This document shows positions 51,401 through 60,746 of a stretch of 64,000 nucleotides of DNA, one piece after another. The position numbers were made by a program, and so were the translations under genes. Source of the DNA: Deinococcus psychrotolerans (GTDB taxonomy: Bacteria > Deinococcota > Deinococci > Deinococcales > Deinococcaceae); NCBI RefSeq assembly GCF_003860465.1, contig NZ_CP034183.1, positions 186,001-250,000 on the forward strand. The letters run 5' to 3'. Numbering within the stretch: the first letter of the stretch is position 1; each line of letters begins with the position of its first letter. The notes below the pieces were generated by a model, which worked only from the letters and a program-made list of their open reading frames with translations, was not told where the DNA came from and searched no databases.

Positions 51401-53362
51401 TTGCAAGGCATCGATCCGGTGGCCTTCCGTTACGAGCATCCCAACTTCAATATCCAGTACCGGCAGTCCAGCTTGCCGATCAGCGTCTTTTCGATCAACG
51501 CTACGCCCACGGCGCTCTCGGGCTTTACCCGCACCAACCCCGGCGTCTCGGGTTTCGCGGCGTACCTTTCCAACGATCAAGTCAACGAAGACCTGATCGC
51601 CAACGGCACCCGCGTCCTCAATCTCTCGCGTACCGATGTCACCCACGACAGCGAAACCGTGCAGCTCGTTTCGGTCAGCCCGCTGACCCAAATCGAGACC
51701 ATCAAAACGCTCAAGCGTTACGTGGATTACACCCTTGACTCGGTGGCCGGCGTCTTGTACTTCAGCAGCCCCGTCAATTTGGTAGACGAAACTGGCTCGC
51801 GCCAAATCGTGCGGGTCAATTACACCCTCGTCAACGGCAACCAAAACCGCTCAGTGGCGTGGGGCGCACAGATTCAGCAAGACCTCGGCCCAGTCAATCT
51901 GGCGGCGGCAGTGGTCAACATGAACGGTGTTACCACCACCGGCGCGAGAGTGAGCTTTAGCAGCGGCAATGCCAGCGGCAGTTTGCTGGCGGCCTATTCG
52001 GGCGGCATTCACGCCGACGGCGGCGTCTCGGGCAAAACGGGTTCGGTACAGTACGGCGCGTCGTTCCGCTACCAAGACGGCAAGTATGTGGGCCTCAACA
52101 GCACCCCGGTCGGCACCGCTGCTGTCGGTCAAGCGGACGTGGCCCTTACCGACAAGTTCGGCGTGCGGATTGGTGGCGATTACAGTTCTTCGGTCTCCAA
52201 CGCGGCGGGCACGGCCAGCAAAACCAACACCCAAGGGCATGTCAGTTTGCTGGGCACCTACCTCCTCAATCCGGTGAAAGTCGGTTTGGGTGTGGAGTAC
52301 GGCTTCGGCGACACTTCCGGCTTGGCGGGCGTGGCCAGCGTCGGGTACGTTCAGGGCGAAAACAGCGTCGACCTTCAGCACAGCCAGCCGATCAGTGGCG
52401 GTCTCAAGCCGCATACCACTTTGCGCGGCAAAGTCGGCATAGCCAAAAATGTCACCCTCAATGTCAGCGACGACTACGAGTGGGGCGGCGACAATGCGGC
52501 CACCGTGGGTCTCCAGACCACCTTGGGCGGCACCAACCTGAGCGTCTCGTATGATCTGCCCGGCAGCGGCGGCAGCGGCAACCGCGCCCGCTTCGGGGTA
52601 GACACCAGCTTGCCGCTCGGCGAGCACCTGGGCTTAGGCGTGTCGGGCAGTTACGCCTACAGCGTCGGTACCGGAAAAAGCGAGTGGAACGTGGGGCCGA
52701 GCCTCAAATACACCTCCGACAATCTGGTGGCCACCACTGGCGTTGACCTCGCCCAGACTGATCACCTCAGAACGGTGGTCAAGGGCGGCGTAAGTTACAG
52801 CGTCACTGATCAGTTCAGCCTCAGCCTCGACGGCACCAAAGTCTTCTCCGGTGTGAAAAGCGAAGAGGGCAATCAGTTCGCAGTCTCGGCAGCGCTCAGA
52901 AACGGCGCTTGGCAGGGCCTGAGCTACCTGCGCTACTCGGACGGCGCACTTGGCGGCAAAAATCCGCAGTTCATCGGTGAAGTCAACGCTGAATACCACC
53001 GCGCCGATTACTCGGTGCGGGCGGGACTGGCCGGACGGATGCTGGCGGGCGACAGCGGCAGCTTGACGCTTCAGCCTTCGGTCAGCGGCACCTATTACTT
53101 GAATGACACCTTCGGTATTGGCGCGGCGGCACGCGGCCTTTTCCAACCCGGCACCAACTACAGCGCGTACAGCCTTGGCCTCGAAGCCAGTGCGAGGGTA
53201 TTGCCCGGCACTTGGGCGACGCTTGGCTATAACCCGGTGGGCTTTGACGGCGTAGCCAGCAACCTGTACACCCGTAGGGGACTTTATGTGCGCCTCGACC
53301 TGATGCTCGACGACGGCCAACGCGACAACAGTTTGAGCCTTTCCCAGGGAGATAAGAAATGA
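48455..53362 (+). CDS. Giant envelope protein with Ig-like domains and C-terminal beta-barrel
   Basis: 1635 residues. Signal peptide MKRAITTLTAALIASAAA; residues about 20-550 are beta-rich Ig-like or DUF11-like modules; about 554-585 is a Pro-rich linker (PPPPPVVVTPPTPEAQ); 600-890 holds a DUF11 segment and an invasin-type Ig module (ITARQLIADGINPIRVNVKL); from about 895 to 1620 alternating amphipathic strands (YYGVRGAAYYETPLAGGKLYV, KVGLGVEYGFGDTSGLAGV, NDTFGIGAAARGLF) form a probable outer-membrane barrel ending GLYVRLDLMLDD. The segment RYVDYTLDSVAGVLYFSSPV recurs in other large outer-membrane proteins. GTG start with GGAGG. Central gene of the operon; proposed anchor or export pore. Confidence 0.8.
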   Translation: MKRAITTLTAALIASAAAQDIATSLPLTSVGNKLLWTVGDQDLKLVVGVASRVQLDLYSAQFDPKDYRSATYYGDESYADPSVHSTFSLIKLTKVAGQADQEDVLLTKDFGRGQQDWQTFINQDLPAGEYTLRVQTEGNGKNTFALRLKSISAAIQSDRLNVNIHSHEWVPALNVYNKGGPLDIRMYDGDGPSELQAELRDSAGNAYPVKVSDQLEWEDIAIPEAAGNYTLYLKQPGQEKQFSNTVGFDLRRANEPAGPITVVQADTTGQLQVTAELILPYGNEPTQATVEAGDKTLAVNGEFSLRVPSGDYPVSVAPITGAEVSIDKSSVTVPKQGVGKVAVQVKPDVALSFSANKPEVCVGDVVTFTAQATTAFERQALNAAVQVSLPAGFTANGEPSFSGKVDAKNPGVLTFEATATAATPEASTITASLTPWNKTQSASVRVLPTATQIELRRSDVAPVQPGEIATITLSLKNTSAAPAPYTLTDSSSELLEPLDPPTFSGTLAPGEEKTLSYRARVKAEGDAQAPLEAVLKSSCESTQQLGGVLVVKLPPPPPVVVTPPTPEAQVEPAPVAVPTPVAAAPSIMRESVVQIPFDAPRSANQIIIAHSAPQGSTYVMGSSALNSKPIADPEVGKSGRFYWTTPGAPQGVLTYKVTHEGSLPALNSPALVGRYAHDRQEVLIGDVDLSDLSAAQSLDMQAQTENAGAIKLPLDGAIFRERDRITLAVSGSDSDNSLPTVNGVAVSEASIGKKVIDAANGVQRREFYGVMLRAGENTIAFGGQSIKVSLAGVPVKAEITARQLIADGINPIRVNVKLLDAQGVSTFTPVITVESSLEPTVKDAQPAVASYQITLKDGEGVLELQPLSAPTRFNVKVQVGDKVFEQKFDAQPSQNRVGIGFLSATAGLDITGADKSPYYGVRGAAYYETPLAGGKLYVAGAAAGEGGQGNGFSLDAKQGLAKTTNPLERYSTYGDSSTEDLALQGIDPVAFRYEHPNFNIQYRQSSLPISVFSINATPTALSGFTRTNPGVSGFAAYLSNDQVNEDLIANGTRVLNLSRTDVTHDSETVQLVSVSPLTQIETIKTLKRYVDYTLDSVAGVLYFSSPVNLVDETGSRQIVRVNYTLVNGNQNRSVAWGAQIQQDLGPVNLAAAVVNMNGVTTTGARVSFSSGNASGSLLAAYSGGIHADGGVSGKTGSVQYGASFRYQDGKYVGLNSTPVGTAAVGQADVALTDKFGVRIGGDYSSSVSNAAGTASKTNTQGHVSLLGTYLLNPVKVGLGVEYGFGDTSGLAGVASVGYVQGENSVDLQHSQPISGGLKPHTTLRGKVGIAKNVTLNVSDDYEWGGDNAATVGLQTTLGGTNLSVSYDLPGSGGSGNRARFGVDTSLPLGEHLGLGVSGSYAYSVGTGKSEWNVGPSLKYTSDNLVATTGVDLAQTDHLRTVVKGGVSYSVTDQFSLSLDGTKVFSGVKSEEGNQFAVSAALRNGAWQGLSYLRYSDGALGGKNPQFIGEVNAEYHRADYSVRAGLAGRMLAGDSGSLTLQPSVSGTYYLNDTFGIGAAARGLFQPGTNYSAYSLGLEASARVLPGTWATLGYNPVGFDGVASNLYTRRGLYVRLDLMLDDGQRDNSLSLSQGDKK

Positions 53363-56300
53363 GATTGGACTGGCCCTCTTCCTCGACTAGGCCCCGTTTG
53401 CTCGCCAAGCTGGCGCTGCGGCTCGCCTTCTGCCTACCGGTCATTGGTGGCGCTGCCCTCGCGGACGCAACGTCCAGCGGAAGCTACTGCACCGCAATCT
53501 ACGGTGTCGGTGGCAACGCCATCACCTTTTTCAACACCACCAACAGCACCTTCTCGACCTTGACGACCAATCCTTCTGCCAGCGATATGAACGCCACCGG
53601 CGTCGACCGCAGCAACGGCAGAATTTATTACGTCGACCGTGGGGTTTCGGCTGTTTGGTATTACGACCCGATCAGCCAGCAGCATGTCAAGGTGGGCAAC
53701 TTTAGTCCGCCTCCGGGCGTCTCGCCCACCAATTTGATTGCTGGCGGCTTTGATGAAAACGGCAACTACTATATTTATTATGGTGAGGGTTCGTATACCA
53801 CTCTCAATAAATCAACTGGTCAGGCCGCGCCTTACAAGAAGCTCAGTTACAATGGTAATCCGGCGCTGTCGTCAACCACCAACGGCGACATAGCGTTTAA
53901 CGGCACGCAGGGTTATCTCATCTACGAAACCGGTTCTTCAAGGCGCTCTAACGTCTTCGACTTTAATTCGTCGACGGGCGCACTCTCCAATCCCAAGCCA
54001 ATGACCTTAAACGGCTCGCCCGTGACTTCTGATTCGAACGGCGGGATCAACGGCTTGGCCTACGAACCAGCTTCTGGCACTTTTTATATCAGCACCAGTG
54101 GCGGCACCATCACCGGCGGTTTGTACCAGTTGGACGTCAGCAGCGGCGCGATTACCCTCAAAAACAAGATCTCGGGGATCAACGATTTGTCGAGCTGCTC
54201 ACGGCCTCGGCCTTTTCCGCCCAGCGTGACGAAGGTCTTTAATCCGCCGGCGGCCAACGCGCCTGCGGCGAACAAAGAGCGTGTCAGTACCTTGAGTCTG
54301 ACCATCAACAACCCCAACGCCGCGCCGCTTTACCTCAACAGCAGTTTCGACGATGTTTTCCCCACCTCACCCGCCCAGATGTCGATTGCTTCGACGCCCA
54401 ACTTGACCATCACCCCCGCCAATTGCGTAGCGTCCAGCAAAGTGGTGGCCACGGCGGGCGCGACTCGTCTGACGGTTGTAGACGGAGCGGGCTTTGCCTC
54501 AGGGAGCTGCACCATTTCGGTCAACGTCACCGTTCCCAAGGCGGGCAGTTATCTCAACACCGTCGCGGCAGGCGAACTCGACACCACCACCGGCAAAAAT
54601 CCTCAACCGACCAGCGCCACCCTGACGGTCACGCCAGTGGACATCAAAGTGGTGAAAACCGGCCCCGCGACGGCCAACGTGGGCGAGGTCTTTAGCTTTA
54701 CCGTGACCAGCAGCAACGTCAGCCAAGGTACGGCGCTCAACGTGGTCACGACCGACACGCTGCCTGCCGGTCTGAATTTCGTTTCAGCCGATAACGGCGG
54801 CACCTACAACGCTCCGAGCCGTACCGTGACTTGGCCCACTGTGGCGAGTCTGGCTCCCAACGCCAAGCAGGTCTACAGCGTTTCGGTTTCGGCTGATGTG
54901 GTCAGCGCCGGACAGAGCTTGACCAACGTGGCCAAAGTCGCCACGCCCACACCTGAAACCGATCTTACCAACAACACCGATCAAGCCACGGTGAAAATCA
55001 CCAACCCGACGGTGCCGGTGCCTAATTCCGGAACCTGCACAACCGCAGCGCCGTATCTCCAGACCTTCAACAGCGGCGGCCCGCTGGCGGAAGTTCGCAA
55101 TCACCGCTACTTGACCGATGCGAACACCGTGACCAACACCGATGGTAGCTACACTGTATGGAACCAAATTGACCATACCGGCAACGGTGGCAGCGCCCTG
55201 TATTACAACATCGCCAATTTTGAAAACAAGAACGGCGGCAACCTGACTACTCCCGGCCTGCTCTACGAAAGCCAGATCACGGTGCCGGCCGGTTCGACCA
55301 TCAGCTACGAAAACTATGTTCGCAGCCACTCCAACACCGCGACCCAACTCCAGTACCGCTTTTATGACGGTGTCAGCGGCAGTTTGCTCCAAAGCTACAA
55401 CGGAGCGCTGGCCACCACCGACTACACCAAACAAAGCGTGCCCAGCTTCGTTTCGCCCAGCAACAAAGTGATTGTTCGCCTCTACACCCTTAAAGATGGC
55501 ACCACCGCCGATCTCAATGTCCTCAAGCTCGACGACATCAAGCTGACTTGCCCGCTTCCGGCGGCGGCGCTGAGCATCACCAAAACCCACACCCCGGCTA
55601 CCTTCCAGGTTTTGCAGGCCGGGTTGTACACCATCAACGTTTCCAACGCGGTGAGTTCTGCTGCCACCAGCGGTGTCATTACGGTCAAGGATCAGTTGCC
55701 CGTCGGCATCGGCGCGGCGCTGCCCAGTGGCTTCTCGCCTGCGGCAGGCTGGACTTGTACTTACAGCGGTGAAGCGGAACAGGGCGTCGGGTACGCGCCC
55801 AACCCCAACGAAGCGCAACTCCTGACCTGCACCACCACCACTGTGCTGGCCAGCGGCAGTTCGGTCAACTTGTCGATCCCCGTGAACGTGACGCCCAAAG
55901 CCGGCAGCAACGTCGTGAACAAAGCCAGCGTGGGCGGCGGCGGCGACACCGATCCCCTCCCCGATCCGGCAACGTGTACTGTTGGCGCTCAGTGTGCCCA
56001 AGACACGGCTCCCGTCACCCCGCTGCCCGTCCCACCTGCAACTTGCAGCACCGGAACCCCGACCAACTTGCTGGCCTCGCCCATCACTGGCTACCAAGAT
56101 AACGACAGTGCTACCCTTCAGAGCGACGGCAAGTTGATCACCGACGCTGCGGCGTACAGCACCGGCACCGGCCCTTCCGGCAGCTTCGTGATTGACGGCA
56201 CCTACTTTTTCAACAACGGCTACGGCCCGATCAGCAAAGCCAGCACCTTGCAGCTCGTTGTCAACGGCACGGTCTACGCCAGCTTCCTCACCGAAGACGC

Positions 56301-56922
56301 TTACAGTGGCCGGGCCAGTGTGGTTCCTGCCAACGGTGCGAGCTTGGAAGGCGGCGCGGCCAGCCTGACACTCAACCGCTACACCTCCTCCAAAATCTGG
56401 GTGACGTTGCCCAGCAGCGTCAAGAGCATCAGCAGCGTACAGGTCAAATTCATCTCGAACGCGTCTGGCGGCGGCGTCAGCGATGATTACGGATTTACCG
56501 TAGCCAACGCTCTGGCTTGCACCCAGCCTGCTCCGCCCAAAGCGTTACTGGATAAAACAGTCCAGAACATCACCGCCAATGGCCCAGTGACGAGAGACAG
56601 TCTCGGCAAACCCGGTGACGTGTTGGAGTATTGTCTCACCGCTTCAAACATCGGCAACACCAGCGTCACCAAGCTGGGTCTCGGCGACAACATTCCCGCC
56701 AGCACCACCGCCCAAGTCGGCGGCTACGGGCCCGGTAAAGACGTCAAGTACACCTTGCCGGACGGCACCACCAAGTTCCTGACCTTCGCAGCTGACGGTG
56801 ACGCAGCGCAGTTGGGCAAGGACACCAACGGTATTACCCCACGTCTCTTTGTCAACGACACCACCCTGACGCTTGCGCCCAGCAAAAGCTTTATCGTCTG
56901 CTTCCGCGCAACCATCAACTAA
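53359..56922 (+). CDS. Giant secreted propeller and DUF11-repeat protein
   Basis: 1187 residues. Signal peptide within the first 36 residues. Residues about 43-285 are propeller-like, with CTAIYGVGGNAITFFNTTN, GVDRSNGRIYYVDRG, GGFDENGNYYIYYG and GLAYEPASGTFYISTSGG. Then follow DUF11 modules (VVKTGPATANVGEVFSFTVT, SITKTHTPATFQVLQAGLYTI), a lectin- or MAM-like stretch (LLYESQITVPAGSTISYENY) and a final KALLDKTVQNITANGPVTRDS module ending LTLAPSKSFIVCFRATIN. Overlaps the barrel gene (ATGA). The distal propeller suggests an adhesin or tip, which is inference. A strong terminator follows. Confidence 0.8.
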   Translation: MRLDWPSSSTRPRLLAKLALRLAFCLPVIGGAALADATSSGSYCTAIYGVGGNAITFFNTTNSTFSTLTTNPSASDMNATGVDRSNGRIYYVDRGVSAVWYYDPISQQHVKVGNFSPPPGVSPTNLIAGGFDENGNYYIYYGEGSYTTLNKSTGQAAPYKKLSYNGNPALSSTTNGDIAFNGTQGYLIYETGSSRRSNVFDFNSSTGALSNPKPMTLNGSPVTSDSNGGINGLAYEPASGTFYISTSGGTITGGLYQLDVSSGAITLKNKISGINDLSSCSRPRPFPPSVTKVFNPPAANAPAANKERVSTLSLTINNPNAAPLYLNSSFDDVFPTSPAQMSIASTPNLTITPANCVASSKVVATAGATRLTVVDGAGFASGSCTISVNVTVPKAGSYLNTVAAGELDTTTGKNPQPTSATLTVTPVDIKVVKTGPATANVGEVFSFTVTSSNVSQGTALNVVTTDTLPAGLNFVSADNGGTYNAPSRTVTWPTVASLAPNAKQVYSVSVSADVVSAGQSLTNVAKVATPTPETDLTNNTDQATVKITNPTVPVPNSGTCTTAAPYLQTFNSGGPLAEVRNHRYLTDANTVTNTDGSYTVWNQIDHTGNGGSALYYNIANFENKNGGNLTTPGLLYESQITVPAGSTISYENYVRSHSNTATQLQYRFYDGVSGSLLQSYNGALATTDYTKQSVPSFVSPSNKVIVRLYTLKDGTTADLNVLKLDDIKLTCPLPAAALSITKTHTPATFQVLQAGLYTINVSNAVSSAATSGVITVKDQLPVGIGAALPSGFSPAAGWTCTYSGEAEQGVGYAPNPNEAQLLTCTTTTVLASGSSVNLSIPVNVTPKAGSNVVNKASVGGGGDTDPLPDPATCTVGAQCAQDTAPVTPLPVPPATCSTGTPTNLLASPITGYQDNDSATLQSDGKLITDAAAYSTGTGPSGSFVIDGTYFFNNGYGPISKASTLQLVVNGTVYASFLTEDAYSGRASVVPANGASLEGGAASLTLNRYTSSKIWVTLPSSVKSISSVQVKFISNASGGGVSDDYGFTVANALACTQPAPPKALLDKTVQNITANGPVTRDSLGKPGDVLEYCLTASNIGNTSVTKLGLGDNIPASTTAQVGGYGPGKDVKYTLPDGTTKFLTFAADGDAAQLGKDTNGITPRLFVNDTTLTLAPSKSFIVCFRATIN

Positions 56923-56949
56923 GGGAGCAGTTCACCAAAGCTACAAAAT

Positions 56950-56991
56950 AAAGAAAAGCACCTACCAGTTATTGGGCAGGTGCTTTTCTTT
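56950..56991. terminator. Bidirectional terminator between the surface operon and panB
   Basis: AAAGAAAAGCACCT (56950-56963) and AGGTGCTTTTCTTT (56978-56991) are a perfect 14-base inverted repeat with A and T runs on either side, so it works for both converging transcripts. Confidence 0.93.
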
Positions 56992-57001
56992 TCTCGGAGC
57001 A

Positions 57002-57817
57002 TCAGTACAAATGATCTAATACTTCGTCTTTTATGATGAAACTGTTTTCTTTAGTTGGAAAGTTCTTTTCTCGGACATCGGCGGCGTATTGCTTGAGGGC
57101 TTCGGTGGCCAGTTGACCGAGTTCAGCGTAACGTTTGGCAATTTTCTTTTCGTTATCGTAAACGCCCAGAACGTCGTGATACACCAGTACCTGACCTTTG
57201 CAGTACGGCCCCGCGCCAATGCCGATGGTGGGAATGCCGAGCTTTTCGGTAATGAGTCGGGCCAGCCGCGCCGGAATGACTTCCAGCACCACTGCGAAAG
57301 CTCCTGCCGCTTCTACGGCGAGAGCGGCCTGCACGATTTTCTGAGCGCCGATTTCGTCTCGGCCCTGCACTTTGCGCCCGCCCAACGAAACTTCGGTTTG
57401 CGGCGTGAGGCCCACATGGCCCATCACTGGAATGCCGTTGCGGCTCAGCACCGTGATGGCCTCCAGCACCTCTGGTGACGCGCCCTCGACTTTGATGGCG
57501 TCGGCTCCAGTTTCCTGAATCACCTTGATGGCCGCCCGCATGGTGTCTTGCAAACTGGTGTGGTAAGTGCCGAACGGCAAATCGGCCACCAAAAAGGTCT
57601 CCGGCGCACCCCTACGCACGGCGCGGGCATGGTGGATGATGTCGCTGAGTGTGACCGGCGCGGTGCTGTCATAGCCAAGCACGACGTTACCGAGGCTGTC
57701 GCCGACCAAGATCAGGTCCATTCCGGCCCGCTCGGCCTGCTGTGCGCCGGGGTAGTCATAAGCCGTGACCATCACCAACGGCGTGTCGCGAATCAGTTCG
57801 GGCAAGGTAAGTTTCAT
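57002..57817 (-). CDS. panB: 3-methyl-2-oxobutanoate hydroxymethyltransferase
   Basis: 271 residues, a TIM barrel that makes ketopantoate from alpha-ketoisovalerate for pantothenate and CoA. Conserved are [58 protein letters not shown] and the metal/substrate Glu in [21 protein letters not shown] box 6 bases before the ATG and no Shine-Dalgarno suggest a leaderless mRNA. panC is not nearby. Confidence 0.96.
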   Translation of the reverse strand: MKLTLPELIRDTPLVMVTAYDYPGAQQAERAGMDLILVGDSLGNVVLGYDSTAPVTLSDIIHHARAVRRGAPETFLVADLPFGTYHTSLQDTMRAAIKVIQETGADAIKVEGASPEVLEAITVLSRNGIPVMGHVGLTPQTEVSLGGRKVQGRDEIGAQKIVQAALAVEAAGAFAVVLEVIPARLARLITEKLGIPTIGIGAGPYCKGQVLVYHDVLGVYDNEKKIAKRYAELGQLATEALKQYAADVREKNFPTKENSFIIKDEVLDHLY

Positions 57818-57861
57818 GCTTGAAGGCTAACAGGTCTGTAGCGGCCTGAAGCGGGCTGCGC

Positions 57862-58344
57862 CTACCTCAAGCTGAGCTGCCCGAAGCGGTCGAGCACCAG
57901 ATAGATGATCCAGCCGGTCACCGCCACATAAAGCCACACCGGTACCGTCCAGCGTGTCCAACGGCGGTGGGTGTCGAAGGCGGCGCGGGCGGCGGGGACG
58001 CTGTCCACTTGACTGAGGCTGCCCGCCGACTTGATGCCCCTGTAAGCCCAGTAGAGCGCTCCAAGTGCCAAAGGAACGTTGAGCGCGGCCATGAAGATGT
58101 GGGTAACCAGTAGAACGAAGTAAGCTGAGCGCCAAGCTTCCGGGCCGGTGTATTTCTTTTCGTAGCCGAGGCCCAAGCGGGTCAGGTAAAGAATTAGGAA
58201 GAGGGTGGCCAGTCCGCTGGCCAGCAACATAAAGCGCATGTGCAGTTCGCGGTTGCCGCGCCGAATAAAGGTGACGCCCACCACCAGCGCGACGCCGCTG
58301 AGGACAATGCAGATCACTGCCCACTGATTAATAATAGAAGCCAT
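57862..58344 (-). CDS. DUF420 membrane protein, CtaM-like
   Basis: 160 residues with four or five membrane helices (about 5-25, 38-55, 75-97 and 130-150). [43 protein letters not shown] and [24 protein letters not shown] carry the conserved histidines of DUF420 (YozB/CtaM), a factor needed for active caa3 oxidase in Bacillus and Staphylococcus. Position beside ctaA, ctaB and the oxidase supports that role. The ATG at 58344 is 7 bases after TAGAAT, favouring it over the ATG at 58353. Confidence 0.85.
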   Translation of the reverse strand: MASIINQWAVICIVLSGVALVVGVTFIRRGNRELHMRFMLLASGLATLFLILYLTRLGLGYEKKYTGPEAWRSAYFVLLVTHIFMAALNVPLALGALYWAYRGIKSAGSLSQVDSVPAARAAFDTHRRWTRWTVPVWLYVAVTGWIIYLVLDRFGQLSLR

Positions 58345-58651
58345 GAGGGGCATTCTAGGGAGGCGCGTCTGAGCCGCACAGGGTCATTTGCTGACTCAGG
58401 CGTTCAGTCCATCAGTCGGGCAAACATCCCAAACTCAAAATTTGACGTCCCAGAGCGGTTTTTCTGAGATCTTGCTGAGGACAATTGTACCCACTGCCCT
58501 GCCGTCACTTCTCCTAAACTACGGTCAACGAGCGTTTGAGAATCCATTTTCCGTTCTCGCCCACATTGAGCAGGCAACGACTGAGTTCGCAAGGTCAACT
58601 CAAGAGGCAAGCGCGGAAGCCTGAGCGGCAAAGGAAGAAAGGTGAGAGGGC
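58345..58651. other. Divergent intergenic region, DUF420 and ctaA
   Basis: Apart from the TAGAAT box (58357-58352) for the minus gene, nothing firm is seen. A promoter for ctaA must lie here. No gene found. Confidence 0.4.
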
Positions 58652-59647
58652 TTGAGAAGGGTTGTGGAGCAGGGCAAAGCTGGAGCGGGAAAGGCGCAGG
58701 CCGTTAAGGTGCTGGTCGGCCTGAGTTGGGCCGCGCTGGCCTACAATGTATTGGTGATTTTATGGGGCGCTTATGTGAGGATCAGCGGTTCCGGGGCGGG
58801 CTGCGGAGCCCACTGGCCGCTGTGCGACGGTCAGGTGATTCCGCGTTCGTTTACCTTGGAGCGCGTCGTGGAATTTAGCCACAGGGGCAGCAGTTCGCTG
58901 AGCGGCCTGCTGGCCATCGCGGTGGTGGCGTTGGCATTTTTTGCCACCAAGCGCGGCCATCCGGCCCGGCTCGGCGCGGTCTGGTCGCTGGGCCTGATTT
59001 TGTTTGAAGGCGTCATCGGCGGCGTGCAAGTCTTGCTGGGCCTGACGGCGGGAAGCACTGATCCGGCACGCGGCTTTGTGCAGGGTCTGCACCTCGCCAA
59101 TACCTTTTTGCTGCTGGGGGCGCTGCTGCTTACCGCGCTGTGGGCGGGCGGTGCGCCGCGCTTTACCCTGCGGAGTCAAGGATGGCTGAGCTGGGGCAGT
59201 CCGCTGGCCACCGTACTGATGCTGCTGCTGGGCATGGCGGGCGCGGTCACGGCGCTGGGCGACAAGTTGTTCGTTCCGGCACCCGGCACCCCGATCGACA
59301 CGGTCAAGCGCGATTTCGGGGCCACCGCTTCCATCATCGAAAACCTGCGGGTGATTCATCCGGCGCTGGCGCTGGTGGTCTGCGCTTACTTGGTTTGGTT
59401 CGCGGGGCGGGTGCTGCGCGAGCGCCTGAATCCCATGACCCAGCGCTGGAGCTACGCGCTTTACGGCGTGATCGGAGCGCAAATGTTGATCGGCGTGCTG
59501 AATGTCGCTCTCAAAGCGCCCGGCACCATGCAGATCATTCACCTGCTGTTCGCCTGCTTGATGTGGCTGATCACCGTGATGGTGGTGTACTCGGCCCTCG
59601 TGACCCAACCGATGCGGCGCGTCACTTTGAAGGCGGCGAGCGCGTGA
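58652..59647 (+). CDS. ctaA: Heme A synthase
   Basis: 331 residues, eight membrane helices; oxidises heme O to heme [25 protein letters not shown] holds the first conserved region with the Cys pair, [15 protein letters not shown] and [16 protein letters not shown] give heme-ligand His residues, and [14 protein letters not shown] and [11 protein letters not shown] the second half. TTG start with AAGGTGAG about 6 bases upstream. The stop overlaps ctaB. Confidence 0.94.
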   Translation: MRRVVEQGKAGAGKAQAVKVLVGLSWAALAYNVLVILWGAYVRISGSGAGCGAHWPLCDGQVIPRSFTLERVVEFSHRGSSSLSGLLAIAVVALAFFATKRGHPARLGAVWSLGLILFEGVIGGVQVLLGLTAGSTDPARGFVQGLHLANTFLLLGALLLTALWAGGAPRFTLRSQGWLSWGSPLATVLMLLLGMAGAVTALGDKLFVPAPGTPIDTVKRDFGATASIIENLRVIHPALALVVCAYLVWFAGRVLRERLNPMTQRWSYALYGVIGAQMLIGVLNVALKAPGTMQIIHLLFACLMWLITVMVVYSALVTQPMRRVTLKAASA

Positions 59648-60549
59648 CCACCTTAGGTGCGGCGCGTCGGGCAACCTGGCGCGATTATTTGGCGCTGACC
59701 AAACCCAAAGTCATCAGCTTGCTGTTGTGGACAACATTGGCGGCCATGTTTATGGCGGCGCGGGGCTGGCCGGGGCTGTGGCCGCTGCTGCTGGTCGGCG
59801 TCTGCGGCTTTATGTCGGCGGGGTCGGCGGGCGTCTTCAACATGATCATCGACCGCGACATCGACATCAAAATGGCCCGCACCGCCAAGCGCCCCACCAG
59901 CAGCGGCCTGATCTCCAGTCGCCAAGCCTTTGTCTTCGGCGCGGCGCTGCAAGCCTTGTCCTTCGTGGCGCTGTGGACGCTGGCCAGCCCGGTAGCGGCG
60001 CTGATGAGTCTGGCGGGATTCTCGACTTACGTGTTTGTCTACACCTTGTGGCTCAAGCGCACCACCTGGCACAACATCGTGCTGGGCGGCGCGGCGGGCG
60101 CGTTTCCGCCGCTGGTCGGCTGGGCCTCCGTCACGGGCGATCTCAATTTGTTCGCGTGGTTTTTGTTTGCCATCATCTTCTTCTGGACGCCAGTTCACTT
60201 CTGGGCGCTGGCGCTGATGATCAAAGACGAATACCGAGCGGTGGGCATTCCGATGTTGCCGGTGGTTCACGGCGACCGACTGACCGTCGAACAGACTTTT
60301 TTGTACGCCATTTACACCTTGGTGTTGTCACTAATGCCGATCTTGCTGCGGGAAGTGTCGTGGATCTACGGGATTTCGGCGCTGCTGCTGGGCAGTTGGC
60401 AACTCTGGCTGGCATGGAAGCTGCGCATTCATGTGGTCAAGGGCAACAAGATCGAGCGCAAAAACACCTTGCCGCTCTACTTGTTCTCGATGCTGTATTT
60501 GGCGTTGCTGTTTTTGGCCGCCGCTCTAGACCGGGTGATCTTTGTGTGA
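59644..60549 (+). CDS. ctaB: Protoheme IX farnesyltransferase (heme O synthase)
   Basis: 301 residues, UbiA-family prenyltransferase with about nine helices. [19 protein letters not shown] is the first Asp-rich motif, and [17 protein letters not shown] the second. It adds a farnesyl chain to heme B. The GTG overlaps the ctaA stop (GTGA), so the two heme enzymes are coupled. Confidence 0.95.
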   Translation: MTTLGAARRATWRDYLALTKPKVISLLLWTTLAAMFMAARGWPGLWPLLLVGVCGFMSAGSAGVFNMIIDRDIDIKMARTAKRPTSSGLISSRQAFVFGAALQALSFVALWTLASPVAALMSLAGFSTYVFVYTLWLKRTTWHNIVLGGAAGAFPPLVGWASVTGDLNLFAWFLFAIIFFWTPVHFWALALMIKDEYRAVGIPMLPVVHGDRLTVEQTFLYAIYTLVLSLMPILLREVSWIYGISALLLGSWQLWLAWKLRIHVVKGNKIERKNTLPLYLFSMLYLALLFLAAALDRVIFV

Positions 60550-60710
60550 GGCAACGCCTTTTGCACAACGTTCCCGTGGGCACTGCCCCAAAAAGTTTTA
60601 TGCTGGAGGCCGGAAACAGCTTTGAGTTCGGCAGTCTAGGTTCGGTAGACTTTCCTCCACTTCGTCCCCGGTTCACGGGCCAAGGCTTACCGCTCACGTT
60701 CAAAACCCCC

Positions 60711-60746
60711 TAAACTGCATCTATGACAAGGAGTGATGTTGAATAG
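60711..60746 (+). promoter_or_regulatory. Promoter box and seven-codon leaderless frame before coxB
   Basis: TAAACT (60711-60716) lies 6 bases before an ATG at 60723 that opens a frame of seven codons (MTRSDVE) ending in TAG at 60744-60746, after the coxB start. The same bases contain the AAGGAG ribosome site of coxB. It may be a tiny upstream frame or only a very short coxB leader. Confidence 0.35.
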
